From positions 744,001-808,000 of the forward strand of contig NW_027480506.1 in the NCBI RefSeq assembly GCF_051401765.1: 64,000 nt of DNA, written 5' to 3'. Numbering within the stretch: the stretch's first letter is position 1; each line of letters begins with the position of its first letter. The notes below the pieces were generated by a model that saw nothing but the letters and a program-made list of their open reading frames with translations, did not search any database and was not told where the DNA came from. This DNA comes from Calliopsis andreniformis. Lineage: Eukaryota > Arthropoda > Insecta > Hymenoptera > Andrenidae. A program made the translations under genes and the position numbers. Positions 48,796 to 61,270 of the stretch are shown one piece after another.

Positions 48796-51240
48796 GATTG
48801 AGGATGGAGGATGATGGCTGAGGGTTGAGGATTGAGGTTTGAGGACTGAGGAATGAGGATTGAGGATTGAAGATTGAGGATTGGGTGTTGTGGATTGAAG
48901 AATGAGGATTGAGGATTGAGGTTTGAGGATTGAGGATTGCAGATTGAGTATTGAGGATTGAAGACTGAGGATTGAGGATTGAGGATTGAAGATTGAGGAT
49001 TGAGGATTGAGGGTTGAGGATTGAGGGTTGAAGATTGAGTATTGAGGATTGAAGATTGAGGACTCAGGATTGAGTACTGAGGATTGAGGGTTGATGATTG
49101 AGGATTGAAGATTGAGAATTGAAGATTGAGTATTGAGGACTGAAGATTGACGATTGAGGATTAAGGATTTACGATTGAGGATTGAGGATTGAAGATTCAG
49201 TATTGAGGATTGAAGGTTGAGGATTGTGGATTGAGGATCTAGGATTGGAGATTGATTATTGAGGATTGAAGATTGAGAATTCAGGATTGAGGATTGAGAA
49301 TTGAGAATTGAGGATGAGGACTAAGGGTTGAGGATTGAGGGTTGTGAAATGAGGATTGGGGATTGAGGATTGAGGATTGAGGATTGAGGATTGAGGATTG
49401 AGGATTGAGTATTGAAGATTGAGTATTGATCACTGAGGATTTAGGATTGAGGATTGAGGTTTGAGGATTGAGGATTGAAGATTGAATGTTGAGGCTTGAA
49501 TATTCAGGATTGAGGATTGGCGATTGAGGATGGAGGATGAGGGCTGAGGGTTGAGGATTGAGGTTTCAGTATTGAATCCTGAGAATTCAGGATATTCTAT
49601 TGAGTATCGAGAATTGAGGGTTGATGGTTAGTATTGAGGATTGAGGATTGAGGATTGAGGATTGAGTGTTGAAGATTGAGGATTGATGATTGAAGATTGA
49701 GGATTGGGGATTGAGGATTGAGGAACGAGTATTGAAGATTGAGTATTGATGATTGAGGATTGAGGATTGAGGATTGGGGATTGAGGATTTAGCATTGCGG
49801 TTTGAGGACAGAGGTCTAAGGATTGAGGGTTGAGGATTGAGGATTGAGGATGAGGGCTGAGGGTTGAGGATTGATGATTGAGGATTGAGTATTGAGGAAT
49901 GACGCTTGAGGATTGAGGGTTGAGGATGTAGGATTGAAGAGAGAGGACTGAGTGTTGAGGATTGAGTGTTGAGAATTGATGCTTGAGGTTTGAGATTTGA
50001 TTATTGATTATTCTGGATTGAGTATTGAACCATCAGAATTCAGGATGTTCTATTGAGTATTGAGAATTGAGGATTGATGGTTGAGTATTGAGGATTGATG
50101 GTTGAGGGTTGAGTGTTGAATATAGAGGATTGAGGGTTGAGGATTGAGGATTGAGTATTGAAGATTGTGGAATGATGATTGAGGATTGAGGATTGAGGAT
50201 TGGGGATTGAGGATTGAGCATTGAGGTTTGAGGACTGAGGGCTGAGGATTGGGGATTGAGGACTGAGGATTGAGGATGAGGGCTGAGTGTTGAGGATTGA
50301 GGTTTGAGGACTGAGGACTGAGGATTGATGATTGAGAATTGAGGATTGAGGATTGAGGATTGAAGATTGAGGTTTGAGGTTTGAGGATTGAGGATTGCAG
50401 ATTGAGTATTGAGAATTGAAGATTGAGTATTGAGGATTGGAGATTGACGATTGAGGATTGACGATTGAGGATTGATGATTGATCGTTGAGGACTGAGTGT
50501 TGAGGGTTGAGTGATGAGAATTGATGTTTGTGGATAGAGGTTTGAAGAATGCAGTTTGAGTATTGAGTATTGAAAGCTGTGAATTGAGGATATTCTATTG
50601 AGGATTGAGGATTGACAATTGATTGTTGAGGACTGAGGGCCGAAGATTGAGGACTAAGGATTGAGGATTCAGAATTGAGGTTTGAGGACTGAGGATTGAG
50701 GATTGAGGATTGAGTGTTGAGTATTGAAGATTGAGTATTGAGGGTTGAAGACTGACGATTGAGGATTGAGGATTGAGGATTGAGGGTTGAAGATTGAGGA
50801 TTGAAGATTGAGTATTGAGGATTGAAGATTCAGGATTGAGGATTGAGGATTGAGGATTGTGGATTGAATATTGAGGATTGGGGACTGAGTGTTGAGGGTT
50901 GAGAGGTGAGAATTGATGTTTGTGGATAGAGATTTGAAGATTGCAGATTGAGTATTGAGTATTGAAAACTGTGAATTGTTGATATTCTATTGAGAACTGA
51001 GGATTGATGGCTGAGTATTGAGGATTGAAGATTGAGGATTGAAGAATGAGTATTGAAGACTGAGGATTGATGATTGAGGATTGAGGATTGAGGTTTGAGG
51101 ATTGAGTATTAAGTATTGAAGATTAAGGATTGATGATTGAGCATTGAGGATTGAGGATTGAGGATTGAGGATTAAGGATTGAGGATTGAGGATTGAAGAT
51201 TGAGGATTGGGGATTGAGGAGTGACGATTGAGTATTTAGT
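48795..51240 (+). repeat. Segment paralogous to 11.5-13.45 kb, with an insertion
   Basis: From about 48,884 landmarks match block A at an offset of 37,363 bp (inverted repeat 12213/49576). After a 427-bp insertion they match at 37,790 bp (class a module 12721/50511, class e 13115/50905). 48.80-48.88 kb is a short junction. Confidence 0.83.
49800..50230 (+). repeat. 427-bp extra segment bearing an ACCATC island
   Basis: Relative to 12.4 kb this copy contains 427 bp (61 heptamers) more. The extra part holds GACGCTTGAGG, GGATGTAGG and the ACCATC island at 49996-50057, in the order seen at 6.36-6.73 kb. It is a displaced piece of a block A-type unit and carries the most diverged island copy. Confidence 0.8.
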
Positions 51241-52050
51241 ATTGAGGATTGAGAATTGAGGATTGAAGATTTAGTATTGAGGATTGAAGATAGAGGATTG
51301 AGAATTGAGGATTGAGGATTGAGGATTGAAGATTGAGGATTGGGTATTGAGGATTGAAGAATGAGGATTCAGAATTGAGGATTGAGGATTGAGTGTTGTG
51401 GATTGAAGATTGAGTATTGAGGATAGAAGACTGTCGATTGTGGATGGAGAATTGAGGATTGAGGATCGAGGATTGAGGATTGAAGATTTAGTATTGAGGA
51501 TTGAAGATAGAGGATTGAGAATTGAGGATTTAGGATTGAGGATTGAAGATTGAGAATTGGGTATTGAGGATTGAAGAATGAGGATTGAGGATTGAGGATT
51601 GAGGATTGAAGGTTGAGGATTGGGTATTGAGGATTGAAGACTGAGGATTGAGGATTGAGGATTGAGGATTGAGGATTGAAGATTGAGTATTGAGGATTGA
51701 AGATTGAGGATTGAGTATTGAGGATTGAAGGTTGAGGATTGAGGATTGAGGATTGAGGATTGAAGATTGAAGATTGAATATTGAGGATTGAAGATTGAGG
51801 ATTGAGTATTGAGGACTGAGGATTGAGTATTGAGGATTGAGGATTGAGTATTGAAGATTGAGGATTGATGATTGAGGATTGAGGATTGAGGATTGAGGAT
51901 TGAAGATTGAATATTGATGATTGAATATTGAGGACTGAGGATTGAGTGTTGTGGATTGAGGACGAGGTCTGAGGGTTGAATATTGATGTTTTAGGTCTGA
52001 GGATTAAGGATTGAGGATTGAGAATTGAGGATTGAGGAATGAGGACTGAA
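51240..52050 (+). repeat. Satellite segment related to 35.0-35.3 and 4.3-4.6 kb
   Basis: AGACTGTCG at 51428 pairs with 35041 (16,387 bp). From about 51.7 kb the match switches to 4.3 kb (GTGTTGTGG 4507/51946, 47,439 bp). Next to 13.4-13.6 kb about one module is missing near 51.26 kb. No gene is seen. Confidence 0.75.
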
Positions 52051-55000
52051 GATTGAGGTTTGGGTATTGAGGATTGAAGAATGAGGATTGAGGATTGAGG
52101 ATTGATGTTTGAAGATTGAGGACTGGGTATTGAGGATTGAGGAACGAGTATTGAACATTAAGGATTGATGATTGAGGATTGAGGATTGAGGATTGGGGAT
52201 TGAGGATTGAGCATTGAGGTTTGAGGACAGAGGGCTGAGGATTGAGGATTGAGGATTGAGGATTGAGGATCAGGGCTGAGGGTTCAGGATTGAGGTTTGA
52301 GGACTGAGGACTGAGGGTTGAGGATTGAGAATTGAGGATTTAGGATTGAGGATTGAAGATTGAGAATTGGGTATTGAGGATTGAAGAATGAGGATTGAGG
52401 ATCGAGGATTGAGGATTGAGGATTGAGGATTGAAGGTTGAGGATTGGGTATTGAGGATTGAAGACTGAGGATTGAGGATTGAGGATTGAGGATTGAGGAT
52501 TGAGGATTGAGGATTGAAGGTTGAAGATTGGGTATTGAGTATTGAAGAATGAGGATTGAGGATTGATGATTGAGGATTGAGGATTGAGGATTGGGGATTG
52601 AGGATTGAGCATTGAGGTTTGAGGACAGAGGGCTGAGGATTGAAGATTGAGTATTGAGGATTGAAGATTGAGGATCGAGGATTGAGGATTGAGGATTGAG
52701 GATTGAAGATTGTGTATTGAGGATTGAAGATTGAGGACTCAGGATTGAGTACTGAGGATTGAGGGTTGAGGATTGAGGATTGAAGATTGAGAATTGAAGA
52801 TTGAGTATTGAGGACTGAAGATTGACGATTGAGGATTAAGGATTGACGATTGAGGATTGAGGATTGAAGATTCAGTATTGAGGATTGAAGGTTGAGGATT
52901 GTGGATTGTGGATCTAGGATTGGAGATTGATTATTGAGGATTGAAGATTGAGAATTCAGGATTGAGGATTGAGAATTGAGAATTGAGGATGAGGACTGAG
53001 GGTTGAGGATTGAGGTTTGAGAAATGAGGATTGGGGATTGAGGATTGAGGATTGAGGATTCAGTATTGACGATTGAGTATTGATCACTGAGGATTGAGGA
53101 TTGAGTATTGAGGATTGAAGATTGAATATATAGGATCGAAGATTCAGGATTGAGGATTGAGTATTGAGGATGGAGGATGAGGGCTGAGGGCTGAGGATTG
53201 AGGTTTGGGTATTGAATCCTGAGAATTCAGGATATTCTATTGAGTATTGAGAATTGAGCATTGATGGTTGAGTATTGAGGATTGAGGATTGAGTATTGAG
53301 GATTGAGCATTGAAAATTGAGGATTGGGAATTGAGGATTGACGATTAAGGATTGAGTATTGAGGATTGAAGATTGAGTATTGATGATTGAAGATTGAGGA
53401 TTGAGGATTGAGGATTGAGGATTGAGGACGAGGACTGACGGTTGAGGATTGAGGTGTGAGGATTGAGGATTGAGGATTGAGGACTGAGGCTTGAGGATTG
53501 ACGATTGAGCATAGAGGATTGAAGATTGAGGTCTGGCGATTGAGGATTGAAGGTTGAGGATTAAGGACTGAGGATTGGGGATTGAGGATCTAGGATTGGA
53601 GATTGATTTTTTGGGATTGAAAGTTGAGGATTGAGGATTGAGGATTGAGAATTGAGAATTGAGGATGTGGACAGAGGGTTGAGGATTGAGGTTTGAGGAA
53701 CGAGGATTGAGGGTTGAGGATTGTGGACTGAGGATTGACCATTGAGTATTGAAGATTGAGGATTTATGACTGAGGATTGAGGATTGAGGATTGAGGATTG
53801 AGGATTGAGGATTGAGGATTAAGGATTGAGTATTGAAGATTGAGGATTGATGATTGAGGATTGAGGATTGAGTATTGAGGAATGACGCTTGAGGATTGAG
53901 GGTTGAGGATGTAGGATTGAAGAGAGAGGACTGAGTGTTGAGGATTGAGTGTTGAGAATTGATGCTTGAGGTTTGAGATTTGATTATTGAATATTCTGGA
54001 TTGAGTATTGAACCATCAAAATTCAGGATGTTCTATTGAGTATTGAGAATTGAGGATTGATGGTTGAGCATTGAGGATTGATGGTTGAGGGTTGAGTGTT
54101 GAATATAGAGGATTGAGGATTGAGGATTGAGGATTGAGGATTGAGTATTGAAGATTGAGGAATGATGATTGAGGATTGAGGATTGAGGATTGAGGATTGG
54201 GGATTGAGGATTGTGCATTGAGGTTTGAGGACTGAGGGCTGAGGGTTGAGGATTGAGGATTGAGGATTGAGGATGAGGGCTGAGTGTTGAGGATTGAGGT
54301 TTGAGGACTGAGGACTGAGGATTGATGATTGAGAATTGAGTATTGAGGATTGAGGATTGAGGATTGAGGATTGAGTATTGAAGATCGAGTATTGATCACT
54401 GATGATTGAGGATTGAGGATTGAAGATTGAATATTGAGGATTGAAGATTGAGGGTTGAGGATTGAGGATTGAGAATTGAGAATTGAGGATGAGGACTGAG
54501 GGTTGAGGATTGAGGTTTGAGGAATGAGGATTGAGGACTGAAGATTGACGATTGAGTATTGAAGATTAAAGATTTATGACTGAGGTTTGAGGATTGAGGA
54601 TTGAGGATTGAGGTCTGAGGATTGAAGATTGAGTACTGAGGATTGAATATTGAGGATTGAAGGTTGAGGATTGAGGATAGAGGATTGAGGATGGAGTATG
54701 AGGACTGACGGTTGAGGATTGAGGTTTGAGGATTGAGGATTGAGGATTGAGGACTGAGGATTGAGGATTGAGGATTGAGTATTGAGAATTGGGGATTGAT
54801 GGTTGAGTATTGAGGATTGATGGCTGAGGGTTGTGTGTTGAGTATTGAGCATTGAGGATTGAGGATTGAGGATAGAGGATTGAGAATTGAAAATTGAGTT
54901 GTGATGATTGAATATTGAGGATTGAGGAATGAGGTTTAAGGATTTAGGACGAGGACTGACGGTTGAGGATTGAGGTTTGAGGGTTGAGGATTGAGGATTG

Positions 55001-55557
55001 CGGACTGAGGATTGAGGATTGAGGATTGGGTATTGAGGATTGAAGAATGAGGATTGAGGATTGAGGATTGAGGATTGAGGAATGAAAATTGAGGGTTGAG
55101 GGTTGAGGATTGAGGATTGAAGAATGAGTATTGACGATTGAAGATTGAGGATTGAGTATTGAGTATTGAGGACTGAAGATTGACGATTGAGGATTGAGGA
55201 TTGAGGATTGAAGATTGAGTATTGAGGATTGAAGATTGAGGATTGAGGAATGATGACTGAGGACTGAGGATTGAGGACTGAGGATTGAGGATTGAGAATT
55301 GAGAACTGATAATGAGGTCTGAGGGTTGAGGATTGAGTATAGAGGATTGAGGATTGAGGATTGAGTATTGAAGATTCAGGATTGATGACTGAGTATTGAG
55401 GATTGAGGATTGAAAATTGACTATTAAGGATTGAAGATTGAGGATTGAGGATTGAGGTTTGTGTATTGAGGACGAGGTCTGAGGGTTCAATATTGATGTT
55501 AGAGGTCTGAGGGTTAAGGATTGAGGATTGAGAATTGAGAACTGATAATGAGGTCTG
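52050..55557 (+). repeat. 3,502-bp tandem repeat, copy 1
   Basis: GGAACGAG at 52141 and 55643, inverted repeats at 53216 and 56718, T6 at 53607 and 57109, and the ACCATC island at 53979 and 57481 are all 3,502 bp apart. The copy joins sequence of the 4.7-7.0 kb type to the 7.35-8.55 kb type, lacking 488 bp present in block A. It stops near 55,557 (GAGGTCTGAGG, then directly GATTGAGGATT), where copy 2 begins. Confidence 0.88.
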
Positions 55558-58500
55558 AGGATTGAGGATTGAGGATTGAGGATTGAGTGTTGAAGATTGA
55601 GGATTGATGTTTGAAGATTGAGGATTGGGTATTGAGGATTGAGGAACGAGTATTGAACATTAAGGATTGATGATTGAGGATTGAGGATTGAGGATTGGGG
55701 ATTGAGGATTGAGCATTGAGGTTTGAGGACAGAGGGCTGAGGATTGAGGATTGAGGATTGAGGATTGAGGATCAGGGCTGAGGGTTCAGGATTGAGGTTT
55801 GAGGACTGAGGACTGAGGGTTGAGGATTGAGAATTGAGGATTTAGGATTGAGGATTGAAGATTGAGAATTGGGTATTGAGGATTGAAGAATGAGGATTGA
55901 GGATCGAGGATTGAGGATTGAGGATTGAGGATTGAAGGTTGAGGATTGGGTATTGAGGATTGAAGACTGAGGATTGAGGATTGAGGATTGAGGATTGAGG
56001 ATTGAGGATTGAGGATTGAAGGTTGAAGATTGGGTATTGAGTATTGAAGAATGAGGATTGAGGATTGATGATTGAGGATTGAGGATTGAGGATTGGGGAT
56101 TGAGGATTGAGCATTGAGGTTTGAGGACAGAGGGCTGAGGATTGAAGATTGAGTATTGAGGATTGAAGATTGAGGATCGAGGATTGAGGATTGAGGATTG
56201 AGGATTGAAGATTGTGTATTGAGGATTGAAGATTGAGGACTCAGGATTGAGTACTGAGGATTGAGGGTTGAGGATTGAGGATTGAAGATTGAGAATTGAA
56301 GATTGAGTATTGAGGACTGAAGATTGACGATTGAGGATTAAGGATTGACGATTGAGGATTGAGGATTGAAGATTCAGTATTGAGGATTGAAGGTTGAGGA
56401 TTGTGGATTGTGGATCTAGGATTGGAGATTGATTATTGAGGATTGAAGATTGAGAATTCAGGATTGAGGATTGAGAATTGAGAATTGAGGATGAGGACTG
56501 AGGGTTGAGGATTGAGGTTTGAGAAATGAGGATTGGGGATTGAGGATTGAGGATTGAGGATTCAGTATTGACGATTGAGTATTGATCACTGAGGATTGAG
56601 GATTGAGTATTGAGGATTGAAGATTGAATATAGAGGATCGAAGATTCAGGATTGAGGATTGAGTATTGAGGATGGAGGATGAGGGCTGAGGGCTGAGGAT
56701 TGAGGTTTGGGTATTGAATCCTGAGAATTCAGGATATTCTATAGAGTATTGAGAATTGAGCATTGATGGTTGAGTATTGAGGATTGAGGATTGAGTATTG
56801 AGGATTGAGCATTGAAAATTGAGGATTGGGAATTGAGGATTGACGATTAAGGATTGAGTATTGAGGATTGAAGATTGAGTATTGATGATTGAAGATTGAG
56901 GATTGAGGATTGAGGATTGAGGATTGAGGACGAGGACTGACGGTTGAGGATTGAGGTGTGAGGATTGAGGATTGAGGATTGAGGACTGAGGCTTGAGGAT
57001 TGACGATTGAGCATAGAGGATTGAAGATTGAGGTCTGGCGATTGAGGATTGAAGGTTGAGGATTAAGGACTGAGGATTGGGGATTGAGGATCTAGGATTG
57101 GAGATTGATTTTTTGGGATTGAAAGTTGAGGATTGAGGATTGAGGATTGAGAATTGAGAATTGAGGATGTGGACAGAGGGTTGAGGATTGAGGTTTGAGG
57201 AACGAGGATTGAGGGTTGAGGATTGTGGACTGAGGATTGACCATTGAGTATTGAAGATTGAGGATTTATGACTGAGGATTGAGGATTGAGGATTGAGGAT
57301 TGAGGATTGAGGATTGAGGATTAAGGATTGAGTATTGAAGATTGAGGATTGATGATTGAGGATTGAGGATTGAGTATTGAGGAATGACGCTTGAGGATTG
57401 AGGGTTGAGGATGTAGGATTGAAGAGAGAGGACTGAGTGTTGAGGATTGAGTGTTGAGAATTGATGCTTGAGGTTTGAGATTTGATTATTGAATATTCTG
57501 GATTGAGTATTGAACCATCAAAATTCAGGATGTTCTATTGAGTATTGAGAATTGAGGATTGATGGTTGAGCATTGAGGATTGATGGTTGAGGGTTGAGTG
57601 TTGAATATAGAGGATTGAGGATTGAGGATTGAGGATTGAGGATTGAGTATTGAAGATTGAGGAATGATGATTGAGGATTGAGGATTGAGGATTGAGGGTT
57701 GGGGATTGAGGATTGAGCATTGAGGTTTGAGGACTGAGGGCTGAGGGTTGAGGATTGAGGATTGAGGATTGAGGATGAGGGCTGAGTGTTGAGGATTGAG
57801 GTTTGAGGACTGAGGACTGAGGATTGATGATTGAGAATTGAGTATTGAGGATTGAGGATTGAGGATTGAGGATTGAGTATTGAAGATCGAGTATTGATCA
57901 CTGATGATTGAGGATTGAGGATTGAAGATTGAATATTGAGGATTGAAGATTGAGGGTTGAGGATTGAGGATTGAGAATTGAGAATTGAGGATGAGGACTG
58001 AGGGTTGAGGATTGAGGTTTGAGGAATGAGGATTGAGGACTGAAGATTGACGATTGAGTATTGAAGATTAAAGATTTATGACTGAGGTTTGAGGATTGAG
58101 GATTGAGGATTGAGGTCTGAGGATTGAAGATTGAGTACTGAGGATTGAATATTGAGGATTGAAGGTTGAGGATTGAGGATAGAGGATTGAGGATGGAGTA
58201 TGAGGACTGACGGTTGAGGATTGAGGTTTGAGGATTGAGGATTGAGGATTGAGGACTGAGGATTGAGGATTGAGGATTGAGTATTGAGAATTGGGGATTG
58301 ATGGTTGAGTATTGAGGATTGATGGCTGAGGGTTGTGTGTTGAGTATTGAGCATTGAGGATTGAGGATTGAGGATAGAGGATTGAGAATTGAAAATTGAG
58401 TTGTGATGATTGAATATTGAGGATTGAGGAATGAGGTTTAAGGATTTAGGACGAGGACTGACGGTTGAGGATTGAGGTTTGAGGGTTGAGGATTGAGGAT

Positions 58501-59045
58501 TGCGGACTGAGGATTGAGGATTGAGGATTGGGTATTGAGGATTGAAGAATGAGGATTGAGGATTGAGGATTGAGGATTGAGGAATGAAAATTGAGGGTTG
58601 AGGGTTGAGGATTGAGGATTGAAGAATGAGTATTGACGATTGAAGATTGAGGATTGAGTATTGAGTATTGAGGACTGAAGATTGACGATTGAGGATTGAG
58701 GATTGAGGATTGAAGATTGAGTATTGAGGATTGAAGATTGAGGATTGAGGAATGATGACTGAGGACTGAGGATTGAGGACTGAGGATTGAGGATTGAGAA
58801 TTGAGAACTGATAATGAGGTCTGAGGGTTGAGGATTGAGTATAGAGGATTGAGGATTGAGGATTGAGTATTGAAGATTCAGGATTGATGACTGAGTATTG
58901 AGGATTGAGGATTGAAAATTGACTATTAAGGATTGAAGATTGAGGATTGAGGATTGAGGTTTGTGTATTGAGGACGAGGTCTGAGGGTTCAATATTGATG
59001 TTAGAGGTCTGAGGGTTAAGGATTGAGGATTGAGAATTGAGAACT
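55557..59045 (+). repeat. 3,502-bp tandem repeat, copy 2
   Basis: Nearly identical to copy 1. Differences seen are GATTGTGCATTG at 54.21 kb against GATTGAGCATTG at 57.71 kb, GAATATATAGG at 53.13 kb against GAATATAGAGG at 56.63 kb, and CTATTGAG against CTATAGAG just after the inverted repeat. Unlike copy 1, it runs on past GAGGTCTGAGGGTTG into block A-type sequence. Confidence 0.87.
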
Positions 59046-60699
59046 GATAATGAGGTCTGAGGGTTGAGGATTGAGTATAGAGGATTGAGGATTGAGGATT
59101 GAGGATTGAAGATTGAGGATTGGGTATTGAGGATTGAAGAATGAGGATTGAGGATTGAAGATTGAGTACTGAGGATTGAAGATTGAGGATTGAGAATTGA
59201 GGATTCAGTATCGAGGATGAGGGCTGAGGGTTGGGGATTTAGGTTTGAGGACTGAGGACTGAGGATTGAGGATTGAGAATTGAGGATTGAGGATTGAGTA
59301 TTGAAGATTGAGTATTGAGGATTGAAGATTGACGATTGAGGATTGGGGATTGAGGATTGAGGATTGAATGTTGAGGACTGAGTGTTGAGGGTTGAGTGAT
59401 GAGAATTGATGTTTGTGGATAGAGGTTTGAAGATTGCAGTTTGAGTATTGAGTATTGAAAGCTGTGAATTGAGGATATTCTATTGAGGATTGAGGATTGA
59501 CAATTGATTGTTGAGGACTGAGGGCCGAAGATTGAGGACTCAGGATTGAGGATTCAGAATTGAGGTTTGAGGAGTGAGGATTGTGGATTGAGGATTGAGG
59601 ATTGAAGATTCAGTATTGAGGATTGAAGATTGGGAATTGAGGATTGAGGATTGAACATTGAGGACTGAGTGTTGAGTGTTGAGTGATGAGAATTTATGTT
59701 TGTGGATAGAGGTTTGAAGGTTGCAGATTGAGTATTGAGTATTGAAAACTTAGAATTGAGAATATTCTATTGAGGATTGAGGATTGACAACAGATTCTTG
59801 AGGACTGAGGTCTGAAGATTGAGGATTCAGGATTTTGGATCCAGAATTGAGGTTTGAGGACTAAGGATTGAGGATTGAAGATTGAGCATTGAGAAATGAG
59901 GATTGAGTATTGAGGATTGAAGATTGAGTATTGGGTATTGAGGATCGAAGAATGAGGATTGAGGATTGAAGTTTGAGGAATGAGGATTGAAGATTGAGTA
60001 TTGAGGATTGAAGACTGACGATTGAGGATTGAGGATTGAGGACTGAGAATTGAGGATTGAGGATTGAAGATTGAGGATTGGGTATTGAGGATTGAAGTAT
60101 GAGGATTGAGGATTGAGGATAGAGGATTGAGTGTTGAGGATTGAAGATTGAGTATTGAGGATAGAAGACTGACGATTGAGGATTGAGGATTGAGTGTTGA
60201 AGATTGAGGATTGATGATTGAGGAATGAGGATTGAGGATTGAGGATTGAGGATTGAGTATTGAAGATTGAGGATTGATGATTGAGGACTGAGGATTGAGT
60301 GTCGAGTGATGAGAATTGATGTTTCTGGATAGAGGTTTGAAGATTGCAGATTGAGTATTGACTATTGAAAACCTTGAATTGAGGATATTCTATTGAGGAT
60401 TGAGGATTGACAACAGATTGTTGAGGACTGAGGTCTGAAGATTGAGGATTCAGGATTGAGGATACAGAATTGAGGTTTGAGGACTAAGGATTGAGGATTG
60501 AAGATTGAGTATTGAGGATTGAGGATTGAGGATTGAAGATTGAGGACTGAGGATTGAGGATGGGGGCTGACGGTTGAGGATTGAGGTTTGAGGACTGAGC
60601 ACTGAGGATAGAGAATTGAGAAATGAGGATTGAGGATTGATGATTGAAGATTGAGTATTGGGTATTGAGGATTGAAGAATGAGGATTGAGCATTGAGGT

Positions 60700-61270
60700 T
60701 TGAGGATTGAGGATTGAAGATTGAGTATTGAGGATTGAAGACTGACGATTGAGGATAGGGGATTGAGGACTGAGGATTGAGGATTGAAGATTGATGATTG
60801 AGGATTGGGTATTGAGGATTGAAGAATGAGGATTGAGGATTGAGGATTGAGGATTGAGGATTGAGGATTGAGTATTGAAGATTGAGTATTGATCACTGAG
60901 GATTGAGGATTGAGGATTGAGGATTGAGGATTGAAGATTGAATATTGAGGATTGAAGATTCAGGATTGAGGATTGAGGATTGAGGATGGAGGATGATGGC
61001 TGAGGGTTGAGGATTGAGGTTTGAGGACTGAGGAATGAGGATTAAGGGTTGAGAATTGAGGATTGAGGATTGAGGATTGAAGATTGAGGATTGGATATTG
61101 AGGATTGAAGAATGAGGATTGGGGATTGAGGATTGAGGATTGAGGATTGAGGATTGAAGGTTGAGGATTGGGTATTGAGGATTGAAGTCTGAGGATTGAG
61201 GATAGAGGATTGAGGATTGAGGATTGAAGATTGAGTATTGAGGATTGAAGGTTGAGGATTGAGGATTGAG
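60700..61270 (+). repeat. 573-bp segment inserted relative to block A
   Basis: Offset to block A rises from 50,509 to 51,082 bp across this stretch. Its first part (GACTGACG, GGATAGGGG) matches 2.30-2.40 and 45.87-46.0 kb. The following part (GATCACTG, GGATGGAGGATGATGG, GATTAAGGG) matches 3.9-4.2 kb. It is block L/R-type sequence placed inside a block A-type copy. Confidence 0.77.
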
